Shown here: one piece after another, positions 35,882 through 47,124 of the stretch
How positions within the stretch are numbered: position 1 is the first letter of the stretch
Layout: every line of letters begins with the position of its first letter
Assembly (NCBI RefSeq): GCF_015624485.1
Contig: NZ_CP061378.1
Span: 124,001-188,000 of the forward strand
Length of the DNA stretch: 64,000 nucleotides
Direction of reading: 5' to 3'
DNA from: Bradyrhizobium genosp. L
GTDB taxonomy: Bacteria; Pseudomonadota; Alphaproteobacteria; Rhizobiales; Xanthobacteraceae
The notes under the pieces: model-generated
What the model was told of the DNA's origin: nothing
Database searches by the model: none
What the model saw: the letters and a program-made list of their open reading frames with translations, nothing else
Position numbers and translations under genes: made by a program

Positions 35882-36799
35882 ATGGCTCCTAAATCAGACA
35901 CCATGATGACACTCGCCATACACGATCAGCGCCTGGCCAAGCCGGGCCCCCAGCACGCCGCGCTGCGCGACTATGACTCGGTGCGGCGTGCGATCGCCTT
36001 CATCTCGGAGCACTGGCGCACGCAGCCGACCATCGAAGCGATGGCCGATGCCGCCGCCGTCACCCCGGATGAGTTGCATCACCTGTTTCGCCGCTGGGCC
36101 GGGCTGACGCCGAAAGCCTTCATGCAGGCGCTGACGCTGGACCACGCCAAGAACCTGTTACGCGATTCCGCGAGCGTGCTCGACGCCGCGCTGGATTCGG
36201 GCCTTTCGGGACCGGGACGGCTGCACGACCTGTTCGTCACCCATGAGGCGATGTCGCCGGGCGAATGGAAGAACGGCGGCGCCGGCATGACCTTGCGCTA
36301 CGGCTTCCATCCCTCGCCGTTCGGCACCGCGATCGTGATTGCGAGCGGACGCGGGTTGGCCGGCCTCGCCTTCGCCGACCCGGGCGACGAGCAGACCGCG
36401 TTTGCCGACATGACGCGGCGCTGGCCGAATGCGACCTATGTCGAGGACACCAGCGGCACCGCCGGACTGGCGCAGCGCATCTTCGACACCAAATTATGGC
36501 GCGCCGACCAGCCGCTGCGCGTGGTGCTGATCGGCACCGATTTCGAGGTGCGGGTGTGGGAAACGCTGCTCAAGGTCCCGATGGGCCGCGCGGTCAGCTA
36601 TTCCGACATCGCCTGCAACATCAGGAGCCCGAAAGCCTCGCGCGCGGTCGGCGCCGCCGTTGGCCGCAACCCGGTGTCGTTCGTGGTGCCTTGCCATCGC
36701 GCACTCGGCAAGAGCGGCGCACTGACCGGCTACCACTGGGGCATCACCCGCAAGCAGGCGATGCTCGGCTGGGAAGCCGGGCAGGTGGGTTTGCATTGA
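35882..36799 (+). CDS. Ada-like AraC HTH / methylated-DNA-protein cysteine methyltransferase
   Basis: About 305 residues. An AraC-type HTH pair (ISEHWRTQPTIEAMADAAAVTPDELHHLFRRWAGLTPKAFMQAL) is fused to an O6-alkylguanine methyltransferase with active site FVVPCHRAL and the HTH GRAVSYSDIACNI. The zinc-binding Ada N-terminal domain (Cys38 methylphosphotriester acceptor) is absent. So the repair half should work, whereas methyl-triester induction of the classic Ada type cannot. The start could be 35882, 35903 or 35906. Confidence 0.92.
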   Translation: MAPKSDTMMTLAIHDQRLAKPGPQHAALRDYDSVRRAIAFISEHWRTQPTIEAMADAAAVTPDELHHLFRRWAGLTPKAFMQALTLDHAKNLLRDSASVLDAALDSGLSGPGRLHDLFVTHEAMSPGEWKNGGAGMTLRYGFHPSPFGTAIVIASGRGLAGLAFADPGDEQTAFADMTRRWPNATYVEDTSGTAGLAQRIFDTKLWRADQPLRVVLIGTDFEVRVWETLLKVPMGRAVSYSDIACNIRSPKASRAVGAAVGRNPVSFVVPCHRALGKSGALTGYHWGITRKQAMLGWEAGQVGLH

Positions 36800-36808
36800 T
36801 TGTCGTTA

Positions 36809-36891
36809 CGTAGGGTGGGCAAAGCGCAGCGTGCCCACCACTTCCAGCGCGGCTCGTGATGGTGGGCACGCTTCGCTTTGCCCACCCTACG
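36809..36891. repeat. REP doublet, second member of the GTGGGCAAAGC family
   Basis: CGTAGGGTGGGCAAAGCGCA and CGCTTCGCTTTGCCCACCC form long inverted arms around a 25-bp spacer, as at 9808-9886. It lies between convergent genes. Confidence 0.85.
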
Positions 36892-36907
36892 ATCTCAAGC
36901 GCGTCGG

Positions 36908-37531
36908 CTACCCCGCGAGATCCACCTTCGACGCCACGGTCGAATCCGCATTCAGCCGGTAGACCACCGGCGCGCCGGTGGCGAGTTCGCGCTTGAGGAT
37001 CTGCTCGGGCGACAACTTCTCCAGCACCATGATCAGCGCGCGCAGCGAATTGCCGTGGGCGGCGATCAATGTGCGCTGGCCGCGCAGCACGCCGGGCAAA
37101 ATCTCCTGCACGTAATAGGGCAGCGTGCGCGCCAGCGTATCCTTCAGGCTCTCGCCGCCGGGCGGCGGCACGTCGTAGGAGCGCCGCCAGACCAGCACCT
37201 GATCCTCGCCCCATTTCTTGCGGGCATCGTCCTTGTTGAGACCCGAGAGATCGCCATAGTCGCGCTCATTGAGCGCGAGATTCTTCGTCGTCGGCAATCC
37301 GGTCTGGCCGATCTGCTCCAGCATCAGCTTCAGCGTGTGCTGCGCGCGCGTGAGGTCGGAGGTGAAGGCAACGTCGAACGAAAGGCCTTGCGCCTTCAGC
37401 TTGCGGCCGGCGTCGTTGGCCTCCGCGACGCCCTGCTCGGTGAGATCGGGGTCCTTCCACCCGGTGAACAGGTTCTTCAGATTCCATTCGCTTTGGCCGT
37501 GCCGCACCAGCACAAGAAGACGATCGCTCAT
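36908..37531 (-). CDS. gpmA: 2,3-bisphosphoglycerate-dependent phosphoglycerate mutase
   Basis: Interconverts 3- and 2-phosphoglycerate in glycolysis and gluconeogenesis. The 207 residues start [34 protein letters not shown]; the phosphorylated His is in RHG and the second catalytic His in [21 protein letters not shown] supplies the catalytic Glu region. The short alphaproteobacterial form lacks the C-terminal extension of E. coli GpmA. It is the last gene of a minus-strand series that includes dapB. Confidence 0.95.
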   Translation of the reverse strand: MSDRLLVLVRHGQSEWNLKNLFTGWKDPDLTEQGVAEANDAGRKLKAQGLSFDVAFTSDLTRAQHTLKLMLEQIGQTGLPTTKNLALNERDYGDLSGLNKDDARKKWGEDQVLVWRRSYDVPPPGGESLKDTLARTLPYYVQEILPGVLRGQRTLIAAHGNSLRALIMVLEKLSPEQILKRELATGAPVVYRLNADSTVASKVDLAG

Positions 37532-37562
37532 TCCAAAGTTTCCGTTCTTGCTTCAGATGGAT

Positions 37563-38375
37563 TTATTCGCTCAGCCCGAGCACATCGGTCATCGAGTACA
37601 TGCCGGGCTTCTTGCCATGCGCCCACAGCGCCGCCTTCAGCGCGCCCTGCGCGAACAGCGCGCGATCCTCGGCATGATGCGAGAGCGTGATGCGCTCGGA
37701 GGGACCGGCGAAGATCACGCTGTGATCGCCGGCCGCGGTGCCGCCGCGCAGCGAGGCAAAGCCGATATCGCCGGCACGTCGCGCGCCGGTCAGGCCGTCG
37801 CGGCCGCGCGCGGAGCGTTCCGCCAGCGCGATCTGGCGTCCGGCGGCGGCGGCTTCGCCGAGCATCAGGGCGGTGCCCGAGGGCGCATCGATCTTGGACT
37901 TGTGGTGCATCTCCAGTATCTCGATGTCGAAGCTCTGGTCGAGCGACTGCGCGACCCGCTTGACCAGCGCCGCCAGCAGATTGACGCCGAGGCTCATGTT
38001 ACCCGACTTCACCACGATGGCACGGTTGGTGACGCTCCGGATCACCGCATCGTCGGACTGCGACAGACCGGTGGTGCCGATGACATGGACGAGACCGCGC
38101 TCGGCCGCAATCGCGACATTGGCGATGGTCGCCGCCGGCACGGTGAAATCCAGGATGCCGTCGGCATTGGCCGACATCGACCACAGATCGGCCGACAGCG
38201 CGACGCCAATGGCCGGCAGGCCCGCCAGCACGCCGGCGTCCTTGCCGAGCAGCTCCGAGCCGGGCGCCTCCAGCGCGCCGACCACGACCGCTCCCGGGGT
38301 TTCGGAAATCACCCGCGTCAGCGTGCGGCCCATCCGGCCGCCGGCTCCCGCAACAATCAGACGCATGTCAGCCAT
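37563..38375 (-). CDS. dapB: 4-hydroxy-tetrahydrodipicolinate reductase
   Basis: Second step of the dedicated diaminopimelate/lysine route, NAD(P)H-dependent. The N-terminal Rossmann motif is [14 protein letters not shown]; the substrate-binding signature is [16 protein letters not shown] (with catalytic His-Lys pair). Length 270 is normal. The start is 38375, or 38366 (MRLIVAG). It lies 31 bp upstream of gpmA on the same strand. Confidence 0.96.
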   Translation of the reverse strand: MADMRLIVAGAGGRMGRTLTRVISETPGAVVVGALEAPGSELLGKDAGVLAGLPAIGVALSADLWSMSANADGILDFTVPAATIANVAIAAERGLVHVIGTTGLSQSDDAVIRSVTNRAIVVKSGNMSLGVNLLAALVKRVAQSLDQSFDIEILEMHHKSKIDAPSGTALMLGEAAAAGRQIALAERSARGRDGLTGARRAGDIGFASLRGGTAAGDHSVIFAGPSERITLSHHAEDRALFAQGALKAALWAHGKKPGMYSMTDVLGLSE

Positions 38376-38447
38376 GGCTCATCTCTCGGCTCACCCCTTC
38401 CCGCCGTATAGCGGGCGATGGCTGTTCCGGCAACCGAAGCGGCCCGG

Positions 38448-38744
38448 CTACGGGCTGTCGTGGCCCTCGATGATGATGAGGTCGGCGATCGAATGCGGCT
38501 GCCGCACCTTGATGTTGGCCTGGTATTCCGGCGAGTTGTAACAAGCCATCGCGGTCTCGTAATCGGGAAACTCGATCACGACATTGCGCGAACGGCTCTG
38601 GCCTTCCGGGTTGGTGAACCTGCCGCCGCGGACGATGAACTTGCCGCCGAATTTCTGGAAGATGGCCGGGTTGGCCGCCGCATAGGGCTTGTAGCCGTCC
38701 TCATTCTGCACGTCGACGCGCGCGATCCAGTATCCCTTCGCCAT
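38448..38744 (-). CDS. DUF1330 family protein
   Basis: 98 residues with a ferredoxin-like dimeric alpha-beta barrel pattern (GYWIARVDVQNEDGYKPYAAANP, then FIVRGGRF and NVVIEFPDYETAMACYNSPEYQ), typical of DUF1330 in alphaproteobacteria. Probably a small cytosolic protein. Function unknown. It lies between dapB and pyrF. Confidence 0.85.
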   Translation of the reverse strand: MAKGYWIARVDVQNEDGYKPYAAANPAIFQKFGGKFIVRGGRFTNPEGQSRSRNVVIEFPDYETAMACYNSPEYQANIKVRQPHSIADLIIIEGHDSP

Positions 38745-38766
38745 TTCTTTTCTCCCTCTTTGTTGT

Positions 38767-39489
38767 CTAACCTAGCGCTTGCGCGATCTCGGCGTGGATG
38801 GCCTCGGCTACCGCCTTCGGATCGGCAGCCTCCACGATCGGTCGCCCCACCACAAGATAGTCGGCACCCGCGGCGATCGCACGCCCCGGCGTCATGATGC
38901 GCTTCTGGTCGCCGGTGGCGGAACCCGCGGGGCGAATGCCCGGCGTCACCAGATTCATCTCCCGGCCAATGATCCCGCGCAACGCCGTCGCCTCTTCCGG
39001 CGAACTGACGATGCCGTCGACGCCGAGCGCCTGCGCCTGCCTGGCGCGCGCCTCGACGAGGGCGGCGACGCCGAGGCCGTAGCCCGCCGCCTGCAGATCG
39101 TTGTCGTCGTAGGAGGTCAGCACGGTGACCGCGAGGATCTTCAGCGAGGAGCCCGCACGGGCCTCGACCGCGGCCTTCATGGTCTGCGGATAGGCATGCA
39201 CGGTGAGGAAGGTCGCGCCAAGCGCCGCGACGCTCTCGACGCCGCGCGCGACGGTGTTGCCGATGTCGTGCAGCTTGAGATCGAGGAACACCTTCTTGCC
39301 GCTGCCTGCAAGCTGCTTCGCCATCGCGAGGCCGCCGGCATAACCGAGCTGATAGCCGATCTTGTAGAAGGTCACGCTGTCGCCGAGCCGGTCGATCATG
39401 GCCTCCGCCGCCGTGACGGACGGCAGATCGAGCGCCACGATCAAGCGGTCTTTCGGAGCGATCTTCGCTGCGGTCCTGGCTGGCTGCAT
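38767..39489 (-). CDS. pyrF: Orotidine-5'-phosphate decarboxylase
   Basis: Last step of UMP synthesis. The 240-residue TIM barrel has LIVALDLPS at the N-terminus, the catalytic [10 protein letters not shown] (Asp-Lys-Asp set) and the phosphate-binding [10 protein letters not shown] and [12 protein letters not shown] at the C-terminus. The N-terminal 12 residues are not conserved, so the start is approximate. It is on the same strand as dapB and 6 bp from the FMN reductase gene. Confidence 0.96.
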   Translation of the reverse strand: MQPARTAAKIAPKDRLIVALDLPSVTAAEAMIDRLGDSVTFYKIGYQLGYAGGLAMAKQLAGSGKKVFLDLKLHDIGNTVARGVESVAALGATFLTVHAYPQTMKAAVEARAGSSLKILAVTVLTSYDDNDLQAAGYGLGVAALVEARARQAQALGVDGIVSSPEEATALRGIIGREMNLVTPGIRPAGSATGDQKRIMTPGRAIAAGADYLVVGRPIVEAADPKAVAEAIHAEIAQALG

Positions 39490-39495
39490 GTCACC

Positions 39496-40074
39496 TCACA
39501 TCATGCGTTGGGAATGATCGATCAACTGCCGCAGCAGCGCGGCCATCGCCTCGACGTCGGCTGGATGCTTCAGACGATCCATGTCGTCATAGGCCTGCTC
39601 GGCGTGGGACAGCGCGAGCTGGTTCGGAATCACATTGGCGCGGCAGGCGGACAGGATGAGCCGCAGCGCGGCCAGCGCGCGGGTGCCGCCGAGCCGGTTG
39701 CCGGAGGCGGCGGCGAGCGCGAAGACGCGGTCGTAAAACACCTGGCCGCGGACCTCGTGCGGGTCCTGCACCCGGCTGATCCAGTCGATCGTGTTCTTGA
39801 CCAGCGCCGGCACCGAGGAATTGTACTCCGGTGTCACGAACAGCACGCCGTGATGGGCGCCGATCATCCGCTTGAGGTTGACGGCGTGCTGCGGCACGCC
39901 GGATTTGACCTGCAGGTCGCCGTCATAGATCGGCAGCGGAAAATCGCCGAGCGAGATCCGGCTGACGTCGGCGCCCAGCTGCGCGAGTTCCTGCGCAAGC
40001 ACGGCCGACAGCTTCGCATTGAGCGAGCCGGTGCGGAGCGATCCCGGGATGACGAGGATTTTCAGCGCGGACAT
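39496..40074 (-). CDS. NADPH-dependent FMN reductase family protein
   Basis: 192-residue flavodoxin-fold reductase. VIPGSLRTGSLNAKLSAVLAQEL binds FMN phosphate and FVTPEYNSSVPALVKNTIDWIS forms the flavin-contacting loop. Relatives reduce quinones, azo dyes, chromate or FMN with NADPH, and may protect from oxidative stress. No neighbour narrows this. It ends 6 bp before pyrF and is likely co-transcribed. Confidence 0.88.
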   Translation of the reverse strand: MSALKILVIPGSLRTGSLNAKLSAVLAQELAQLGADVSRISLGDFPLPIYDGDLQVKSGVPQHAVNLKRMIGAHHGVLFVTPEYNSSVPALVKNTIDWISRVQDPHEVRGQVFYDRVFALAAASGNRLGGTRALAALRLILSACRANVIPNQLALSHAEQAYDDMDRLKHPADVEAMAALLRQLIDHSQRMM

Positions 40075-40127
40075 CTATGCATCGCGGTTGTCGGGCCAGT
40101 GCCCAGCGCGACGGCGCAAGGCGCGTT

Positions 40128-40730
40128 TCAGCCCTTGCGATACACCCAGACCCGGGCCGGCGGAAGGTTCATCCAGATCCGCTCGGAGGCCTCTGTGGAC
40201 ACGCCGGGTAACGATTTCGGAATCGGGGGCGCGACCGAATAGGTGAACTGAACGAACGGGGCGCCGGGCGCCAGCGCCAGGAACGCATCGCGGATCAGCT
40301 TCAGGCGCGTCAGCATCGGCTTGGTGACAAGCGGCAAGCCGGAGACGACGGCCGATGCAGGCGCCTTCATGACGTCCCACAGCGTGTCCCGAAGCCGGTA
40401 GGCGTCGCCCTGCACCACCCTGGCCTGCGGGTAGCGCTCGCGCAGCAAGGCGCAGAAGCCGGGATTGTATTCGACCAGGACGAGCCGCTTCTGATCGACG
40501 CCGTGCTCGATCAGTGCGTTGGTGATCGCCCCGGTGCCCGGTCCAAGTTCGACGACCGGTCCTTCCGCTTCCGCATCGACATAGTGTGCCATGGTGCGCG
40601 CGAGCAGCCGGCCCGACGGCATCACCGCGCCCATATGCAGCGGCTTCTCGATCCATGATCGGAGAAATCGGACCTCGTCGTCGAGACGGAGGGGCTTCTT
40701 CGACGCACGCACGGACGATTGCAGGGGCAT
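40128..40730 (-). CDS. SAM-dependent methyltransferase, phospholipid N-methyltransferase (PmtA)-like
   Basis: 200 residues with SAM motif I VVELGPGTGAITNALIEHGV, acidic residue VLVEYNPGF and later VVSGLPLVTKPMLTRL. The N-terminal RFLRSWIEKPLHMGAVMPSGRLLAR resembles rhizobial PmtA-type enzymes that methylate phosphatidylethanolamine toward phosphatidylcholine. The position downstream of dnaK-dnaJ agrees with the pmtA locus in Bradyrhizobium. An rRNA-adenine methyltransferase-like alternative is less likely, as the N-P-P-(Y/F) motif is missing. Confidence 0.8.
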   Translation of the reverse strand: MPLQSSVRASKKPLRLDDEVRFLRSWIEKPLHMGAVMPSGRLLARTMAHYVDAEAEGPVVELGPGTGAITNALIEHGVDQKRLVLVEYNPGFCALLRERYPQARVVQGDAYRLRDTLWDVMKAPASAVVSGLPLVTKPMLTRLKLIRDAFLALAPGAPFVQFTYSVAPPIPKSLPGVSTEASERIWMNLPPARVWVYRKG

Positions 40731-40825
40731 GTCGCTACCAGGCGGGACCGCACAATCGAGCGGTTGTCAGAAAACGGTCACAAAGACGTATAGGGCGCAG
40801 CCGTTACGGTCAAGCATCACGACCA

Positions 40826-41956
40826 CTACTGGGCCGTGCGGTTTCCGAAGAAGTCCTTGACCTTGGAGAAGAAACCGGCCGCCTCGGGCTGGGTTGCACC
40901 GGACGACAGCTTTTCGAACTCCATCAGCAATTCTTGCTGTTTCTTGGTGAGATTTTGCGGCGTTTCGACCATGACCTGGACATACATGTCGCCGGTCTGG
41001 CGCGAGCGCAGCACCGGCATGCCCTTTGATGCGATGCGGAATCGCTTACCCGACTGGGTGCCCGACGGCACCTTCACCTTGGTCTTGCCCTTGTCGATGG
41101 TCGGCACCTCGAACTCGCCGCCGAGCGCTGCCGTCACCATCGAGATCGGAACGCGGCAATGCAGGTCGGCGCCGTCGCGCTGGAAGAACTGGTGTGTGGT
41201 CAGCGACAGGAAGATGTAGAGATCGCCGGGCGGGCCGCCGCGGACACCGGCCTCGCCTTCGCCGGCGAGACGGATGCGGGTGCCGTCCTCGACGCCCTGG
41301 GGAATGTTGACCGACAGCGTGCGCTCGCGCGTCACCCGGCCGGAACCGGCGCAGGAGCCGCAGGCATCCTCGATCATCTGGCCGCGGCCCTGGCAGCCGG
41401 GGCAGGTACGCTCCAGCGTGAAGAAGCCCTGGGCCTGCCGGATGCGGCCGGCGCCGCCGCAATGCGCGCAGGTCTTCGGCTTGGTGCCGGCCTTGGCGCC
41501 GGTGCCCGAGCAACCCTCGCAGGTCACCGAGACCGGGATCTCGATCTGCGCGGTCTTGCTCTGGAACGCGTCCTCGAGCGTGATCTCCATGTTGTAGCGC
41601 AGGTCGGCGCCGCGCTCGCGGCCGCCGCTGCGACGCTGCCCGGCCATGCCGAACAGGTCCTCGAAAATGTCGGAGAAGGAGGAGGCGAAGCCGGCGCCGA
41701 ATCCAGGACCGCCGCCGCCCATGCCCTGCTCGAAGGCGGCATGGCCGAAGCGGTCATAGGCGGCGCGCTTGTCGCCGTCCTTCAGCACTTCATAGGCTTC
41801 GTTGATTTCCTTGAAGCGGATCTCGCTCGAGGCATCGCCGGGATTCTTGTCCGGGTGCCACTTCATCGCGAGCTTGCGGAAAGCTGCCTTCAGCTTGGTC
41901 TCGTCCGCATTCCGTTCGACCTCGAGGGTCTCGTAATAGCAGCGCTTGGTGGACAT
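40826..41956 (-). CDS. dnaJ: Chaperone DnaJ
   Basis: Class I J-protein, 376 residues, that stimulates DnaK ATPase and presents substrates. The J domain (residues 1-70) has HPD in [11 protein letters not shown] short Gly-rich region ([13 protein letters not shown]) follows, then four zinc-binding C-x-x-C-x-G-x-G repeats ([32 protein letters not shown]) and a C-terminal substrate domain. It lies 148 bp after dnaK on the same strand. Confidence 0.97.
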   Translation of the reverse strand: MSTKRCYYETLEVERNADETKLKAAFRKLAMKWHPDKNPGDASSEIRFKEINEAYEVLKDGDKRAAYDRFGHAAFEQGMGGGGPGFGAGFASSFSDIFEDLFGMAGQRRSGGRERGADLRYNMEITLEDAFQSKTAQIEIPVSVTCEGCSGTGAKAGTKPKTCAHCGGAGRIRQAQGFFTLERTCPGCQGRGQMIEDACGSCAGSGRVTRERTLSVNIPQGVEDGTRIRLAGEGEAGVRGGPPGDLYIFLSLTTHQFFQRDGADLHCRVPISMVTAALGGEFEVPTIDKGKTKVKVPSGTQSGKRFRIASKGMPVLRSRQTGDMYVQVMVETPQNLTKKQQELLMEFEKLSSGATQPEAAGFFSKVKDFFGNRTAQ

Positions 41957-42104
41957 CCATCAATTCCGTCGGCAGTTCATCGCGATCGGCCCGGATCGCG
42001 CCCGTTCAACAAAGATGTAGTCATCGGCTTAAAGAAAAATGACCCCCACTCCATCGAGACGCCAGGCGTGCTCTTTGGGGTGAGGGCCATGATCCGATCC
42101 GCGC

Positions 42105-44006
<1,902 letters not shown>

Positions 44007-44589
44007 GATGTTCATATCCTTGTTGCTGCGGCAGGTTGGTTGGGCCCTGACGGCGCTCCGTACCGAACCCCCAGACGATCACATACTCGCGATATTGCGG
44101 TGGTGAGCCTGATATAGGAGAGAGGGTCCCGCCCGCAAGGACTGGACGCAACGTTGAGGCCTGAAAAGACTGACGTTTGAAAGATTGTGTCAGCTCCGCC
44201 TCCGCGCTGTTTCAGGCTCTCAACAAGTTAACAAATCGGCAATGATGGCGGCGGCCGATCGATCGAGATCCGACGATCGGTTGTTGAGTGAACGCTCACA
44301 AAGCTCCCGCACAAGCCGGAGATGCCATCGCGCGCAGACGCGCTATTTGGCCGCTGCCGGCCGCGACCATCACGTGACCCCATTCCCCGAAACAGCGGGA
44401 AATACCGCAGCGGACCGTGCCTGACCGGCGAAAAGCCGGGGGAATCCGGGCGGTGCGGCAGGAACGATGCCGGGGTCAGCCCTGTTGCAAGGCCATCAAA
44501 ACCGCTAAAAGCGGGCCGACTGACGAGGCTCGCCCCGCCTTCGTCAGACCCCTTGAGCGGGCCTCCAAGCAAATCCGGTAGATCCCTCC
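44007..44589. other. Divergent intergenic region upstream of dnaK
   Basis: 583 bp without a supported gene. It holds the dnaK promoter on the minus strand. A weak palindrome, TGAGTGAACGCTCA near 44285, might be an operator. No CIRCE element (TTAGCACTC and its complement) is visible. A 123-codon minus frame and a very long plus frame here look like GC-rich noise. Confidence 0.5.
44112..44139 (-). promoter_or_regulatory. Sigma-32 (RpoH)-type promoter of dnaK
   Basis: On the minus strand, CTTG at the -35 position and CCTATAT at -10 are 17 bases apart. This fits the alphaproteobacterial RpoH pattern (CTTG, 17-18 bases, CYTATNT) and lies about 105 bases before the dnaK start. Confidence 0.6.
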
Positions 44590-45528
44590 ATGTCGCCATC
44601 TCGAGTTCTCGCTGCGGTTGCCTTGCTGTTTGCCACCACCTGCTCCGCCTTCGCGGCCGACGTGGTGTTTCCGCCGGGCGCGCATGTCGGGATGAAGCCG
44701 CTGGTCGGGCTCGTCCGCGCCAAGTCGTTCATCGGCTTCGAGACCGAGGACCAGGGCGTCAAAGTGCTGGTCGCCGACCTGCCCCAGCCGGCCTATGGCG
44801 AGGTCGTCAGCGCCTTCAAGGCCAATCCCGCCGGCGCCGGCAACATCAAGCCGGAGAGCCTCGAGACCCCGGCCGGCCTTGCCTATTACACCGTGGAGAG
44901 CGCGCGCGACGGCGCGACCAATGTGCGGCGCTATTCCATGATCCTGCCCGGCCCGAGCTTCTCGGGCTATGTCGCGGTGCAGGTGCCGGAGAACGCCGCC
45001 AAGATCTATACCGACGATGCGGTGCGGCAGATGTTTGCCACCGCCGAGATCCGCAACGAGGTGCCGGTCGACGAGCAGCTCGGCATGATGCCGTTCAAGA
45101 TCACCGAGCTCAGCGACTTCAAGAACGTCCGCATGCTGGCGCCCGGCGCGGCGCTGATGCTCGCCGACGGCGACGAGAAGACCGGCTTCGAAACCAAGCC
45201 GTTCATCCTGCTCGGCGTGATCGGCTCGGCACCGGCGTCGCCGGACGATCGCGGCCGCTTCGCCCAGCAGATCGCCACCACGATCCCCGGCGTGCGCGAC
45301 GGTCGGATCACCATGTCCGAACCGATCCGGATCGACGGCCAGGCCGGCTACGAGACGCGGATCGATGCGACCAGCGGCAAGGACAACACGCCCGTCACCA
45401 TCGTGCAGTGGCTGCGGTTCGGCTCGCAATCCTCGATGCGGATCATCGGCAGCTCGCCGCGCACCGATTGGGAGAAGGCGTTCCCACGCTTCCGCGCGGT
45501 GCGCGACGGCATCCAGCCGCGCGGCTGA
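44590..45528 (+). CDS. Secreted protein of unknown function
   Basis: 312 residues. A signal peptide (MSPSRVLAAVALLFATTCSAFA, ADVVF after cleavage) precedes a mature part with two similar sections starting PPGAHVGMKPLVGLVRAKSFIGFE and FILLGVIGSAPASPDD. GYVAVQVPENAAKIYTDDAVRQMFAT suggests a periplasmic alpha/beta protein. It belongs to a conserved but unnamed rhizobial group as far as I can tell. No enzyme motif is visible. It runs toward the nicotinamidase gene with a 102-bp gap. Confidence 0.75.
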   Translation: MSPSRVLAAVALLFATTCSAFAADVVFPPGAHVGMKPLVGLVRAKSFIGFETEDQGVKVLVADLPQPAYGEVVSAFKANPAGAGNIKPESLETPAGLAYYTVESARDGATNVRRYSMILPGPSFSGYVAVQVPENAAKIYTDDAVRQMFATAEIRNEVPVDEQLGMMPFKITELSDFKNVRMLAPGAALMLADGDEKTGFETKPFILLGVIGSAPASPDDRGRFAQQIATTIPGVRDGRITMSEPIRIDGQAGYETRIDATSGKDNTPVTIVQWLRFGSQSSMRIIGSSPRTDWEKAFPRFRAVRDGIQPRG

Positions 45529-45630
45529 CCGCGTTTTCCGCAAAGCCGACCGAAAAATCGGACTTCCGCAGCCCGACGAACGGAACTAGCCTCCTCGCGC
45601 GATTTCACGCAAAGAGCGAGGAGGGGCGCG

Positions 45631-46338
45631 ATGTTGGATCGGCGACGGATTGTTGCAGGGCTCGGTGTAGCGGCACTGGCGACCCTGGTTCCACACCAGC
45701 TGTGGGCCGCGATCAAGCCCGACGACGCCTCCGCGCTGCTGGTGATCGACGTTCAGAACTGTTTCCTGCCCGGCGGCAGCCTCGCGGTGAAGGAAGGCGA
45801 TCAGGTGGTGCCGATCATCAACCGGATCGCCAAGAGCTTCGGCAATGTGGTGATGACGCAGGACTGGCACACGCCCGACCACGTCTCCTTCGCCTCGGCC
45901 CATTCCGGCAAGAAGCCGTTCGAGACCATCGACCTGCCTTATGGCAAGCAGGTGCTGTGGCCCGACCACTGCGTGCAGGGCACCGACGGCGCCTCGCTGT
46001 CGAAGGATCTCACGATCCCGCAGGCCGAGCTGATCATCCGCAAGGGTTTTCACAAGGACGTCGACAGCTACTCGGCTTTCACCGAGGCCGACGGCAAGAC
46101 CACAACGGGCCTTGCCGCCTACCTGAAGGCGCGCAAGGTCGAGCGCGTATTCGTCGCCGGCCTGGCCACGGATTTCTGCGTCGCCTGGACCGCGCTCGAC
46201 GCCCGCAAGGCCGGCTTCGAGACCTATGTGGTGGAAGATGCCTGCCGCGGCATCGACACCCAGGGTTCGCTCGCCAAAGCCTGGGCCGACATGGCCAAGG
46301 CCGGCGTCAAGCGAATCCAGTCGTCGGATATCGCGTAA
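45631..46338 (+). CDS. pncA: Nicotinamidase with Tat-like export signal
   Basis: Hydrolyses nicotinamide to nicotinate for NAD salvage. The catalytic triad is Asp in LLVIDVQNCFLPGG, Lys in IIRKGFHKDVDSYSAF and Cys in GLATDFCVAWTALDARKAG; the metal site is QDWHTPDHVSFA. It has 235 residues, about 25 more than cytosolic PncA. The extra N-terminus MLDRRRIVAGLGVAALATLV ends LWA, and looks like a Tat signal. That would put the enzyme in the periplasm, which is unusual. A shorter cytosolic form from a later start is not obvious. Confidence 0.9.
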   Translation: MLDRRRIVAGLGVAALATLVPHQLWAAIKPDDASALLVIDVQNCFLPGGSLAVKEGDQVVPIINRIAKSFGNVVMTQDWHTPDHVSFASAHSGKKPFETIDLPYGKQVLWPDHCVQGTDGASLSKDLTIPQAELIIRKGFHKDVDSYSAFTEADGKTTTGLAAYLKARKVERVFVAGLATDFCVAWTALDARKAGFETYVVEDACRGIDTQGSLAKAWADMAKAGVKRIQSSDIA

Positions 46339-46355
46339 GGCGAGCCGCCGAGGCC

Positions 46356-46961
46356 TCAGGCCGTGAAGTCGGTGGCCGGGGCAGCCTTGGCGCCGCCCTT
46401 GGAGACGCCGACCAGGGCCGGGCGCAGGATGCGCTCGCCGATCATGTAGCCGGCCTGCATGACCTGAACCACGGTGCCCGACGGCACCGACGTATCAGGC
46501 ACTTCGAACATCGCCTGCTGGAAGTTCGGATCGAATTTTTCGCCGATCGGATCGAATTTCTTGACGCCGTTCTTTTCCAGCGCGTTGAGCAGCGAGCGTT
46601 CGGTCAGTTCGACGCCCTCGATCAGCGCCTTCAGGCCGGGATCCGCGGCTTCCTTAGTTTCCGCCGGCACCGCATCGAGCGCGCGCTGCAGATTGTCGGC
46701 GATATCGAGCACGTCGCGGGCAAAGCCGGTGATGCCGTAGGTCTTGGCATCGGCGACCTCGCGGCGGGTGCGCTGCCGCAGGTTCTCCATCTCGGCCAGC
46801 GTGCGCAGCGTCCTGTCGCGCGCCTCGGCGAGTTCCTTGGTCAGGGCCTCGGCCGATCCCACTTCGGGATCGTCGGGCATGATGTAGGGCTTCGAGACCA
46901 CCGGCTCGCCGCTCTGCGCCGAATTCTCGGAATTGTCGTTGGCCCGGTTCGGATCGGTCAT
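46356..46961 (-). CDS. grpE: Nucleotide exchange factor GrpE
   Basis: Releases ADP from DnaK. About 201 residues: an acidic, disordered start ([14 protein letters not shown]), a long coiled-coil helix ([31 protein letters not shown]) and a beta wing with [43 protein letters not shown]. The frame extends to 47045, but the Met at 46961 begins the conserved part. It lies 163 bp downstream of hrcA on the same strand, away from dnaKJ. Confidence 0.96.
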   Translation of the reverse strand: MTDPNRANDNSENSAQSGEPVVSKPYIMPDDPEVGSAEALTKELAEARDRTLRTLAEMENLRQRTRREVADAKTYGITGFARDVLDIADNLQRALDAVPAETKEAADPGLKALIEGVELTERSLLNALEKNGVKKFDPIGEKFDPNFQQAMFEVPDTSVPSGTVVQVMQAGYMIGERILRPALVGVSKGGAKAAPATDFTA

Positions 46962-47016
46962 GGCGTGCCTTCTCGAAAACTCGCGTCTGTTCAAATCTTG
47001 GGGATTGGCTGCCCGG

Positions 47017-47046
47017 GATATCGTGCTTTGGGCGGCGAAAATCAAG
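47017..47046 (-). promoter_or_regulatory. Possible RpoH-type promoter of grpE
   Basis: CTTGATT and CACGATAT, 14 bases apart on the minus strand, resemble an RpoH -35/-10 pair, about 55 bases before grpE. The -10 box is imperfect. Confidence 0.35.
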
Positions 47047-47124
47047 CGTCAGTTGACGTTCCGAGGGCCACAGGCCGCCACCTCGCCCGAACAAAGCGCT
47101 TCAAATGGAAGCAAATGACGGTCC

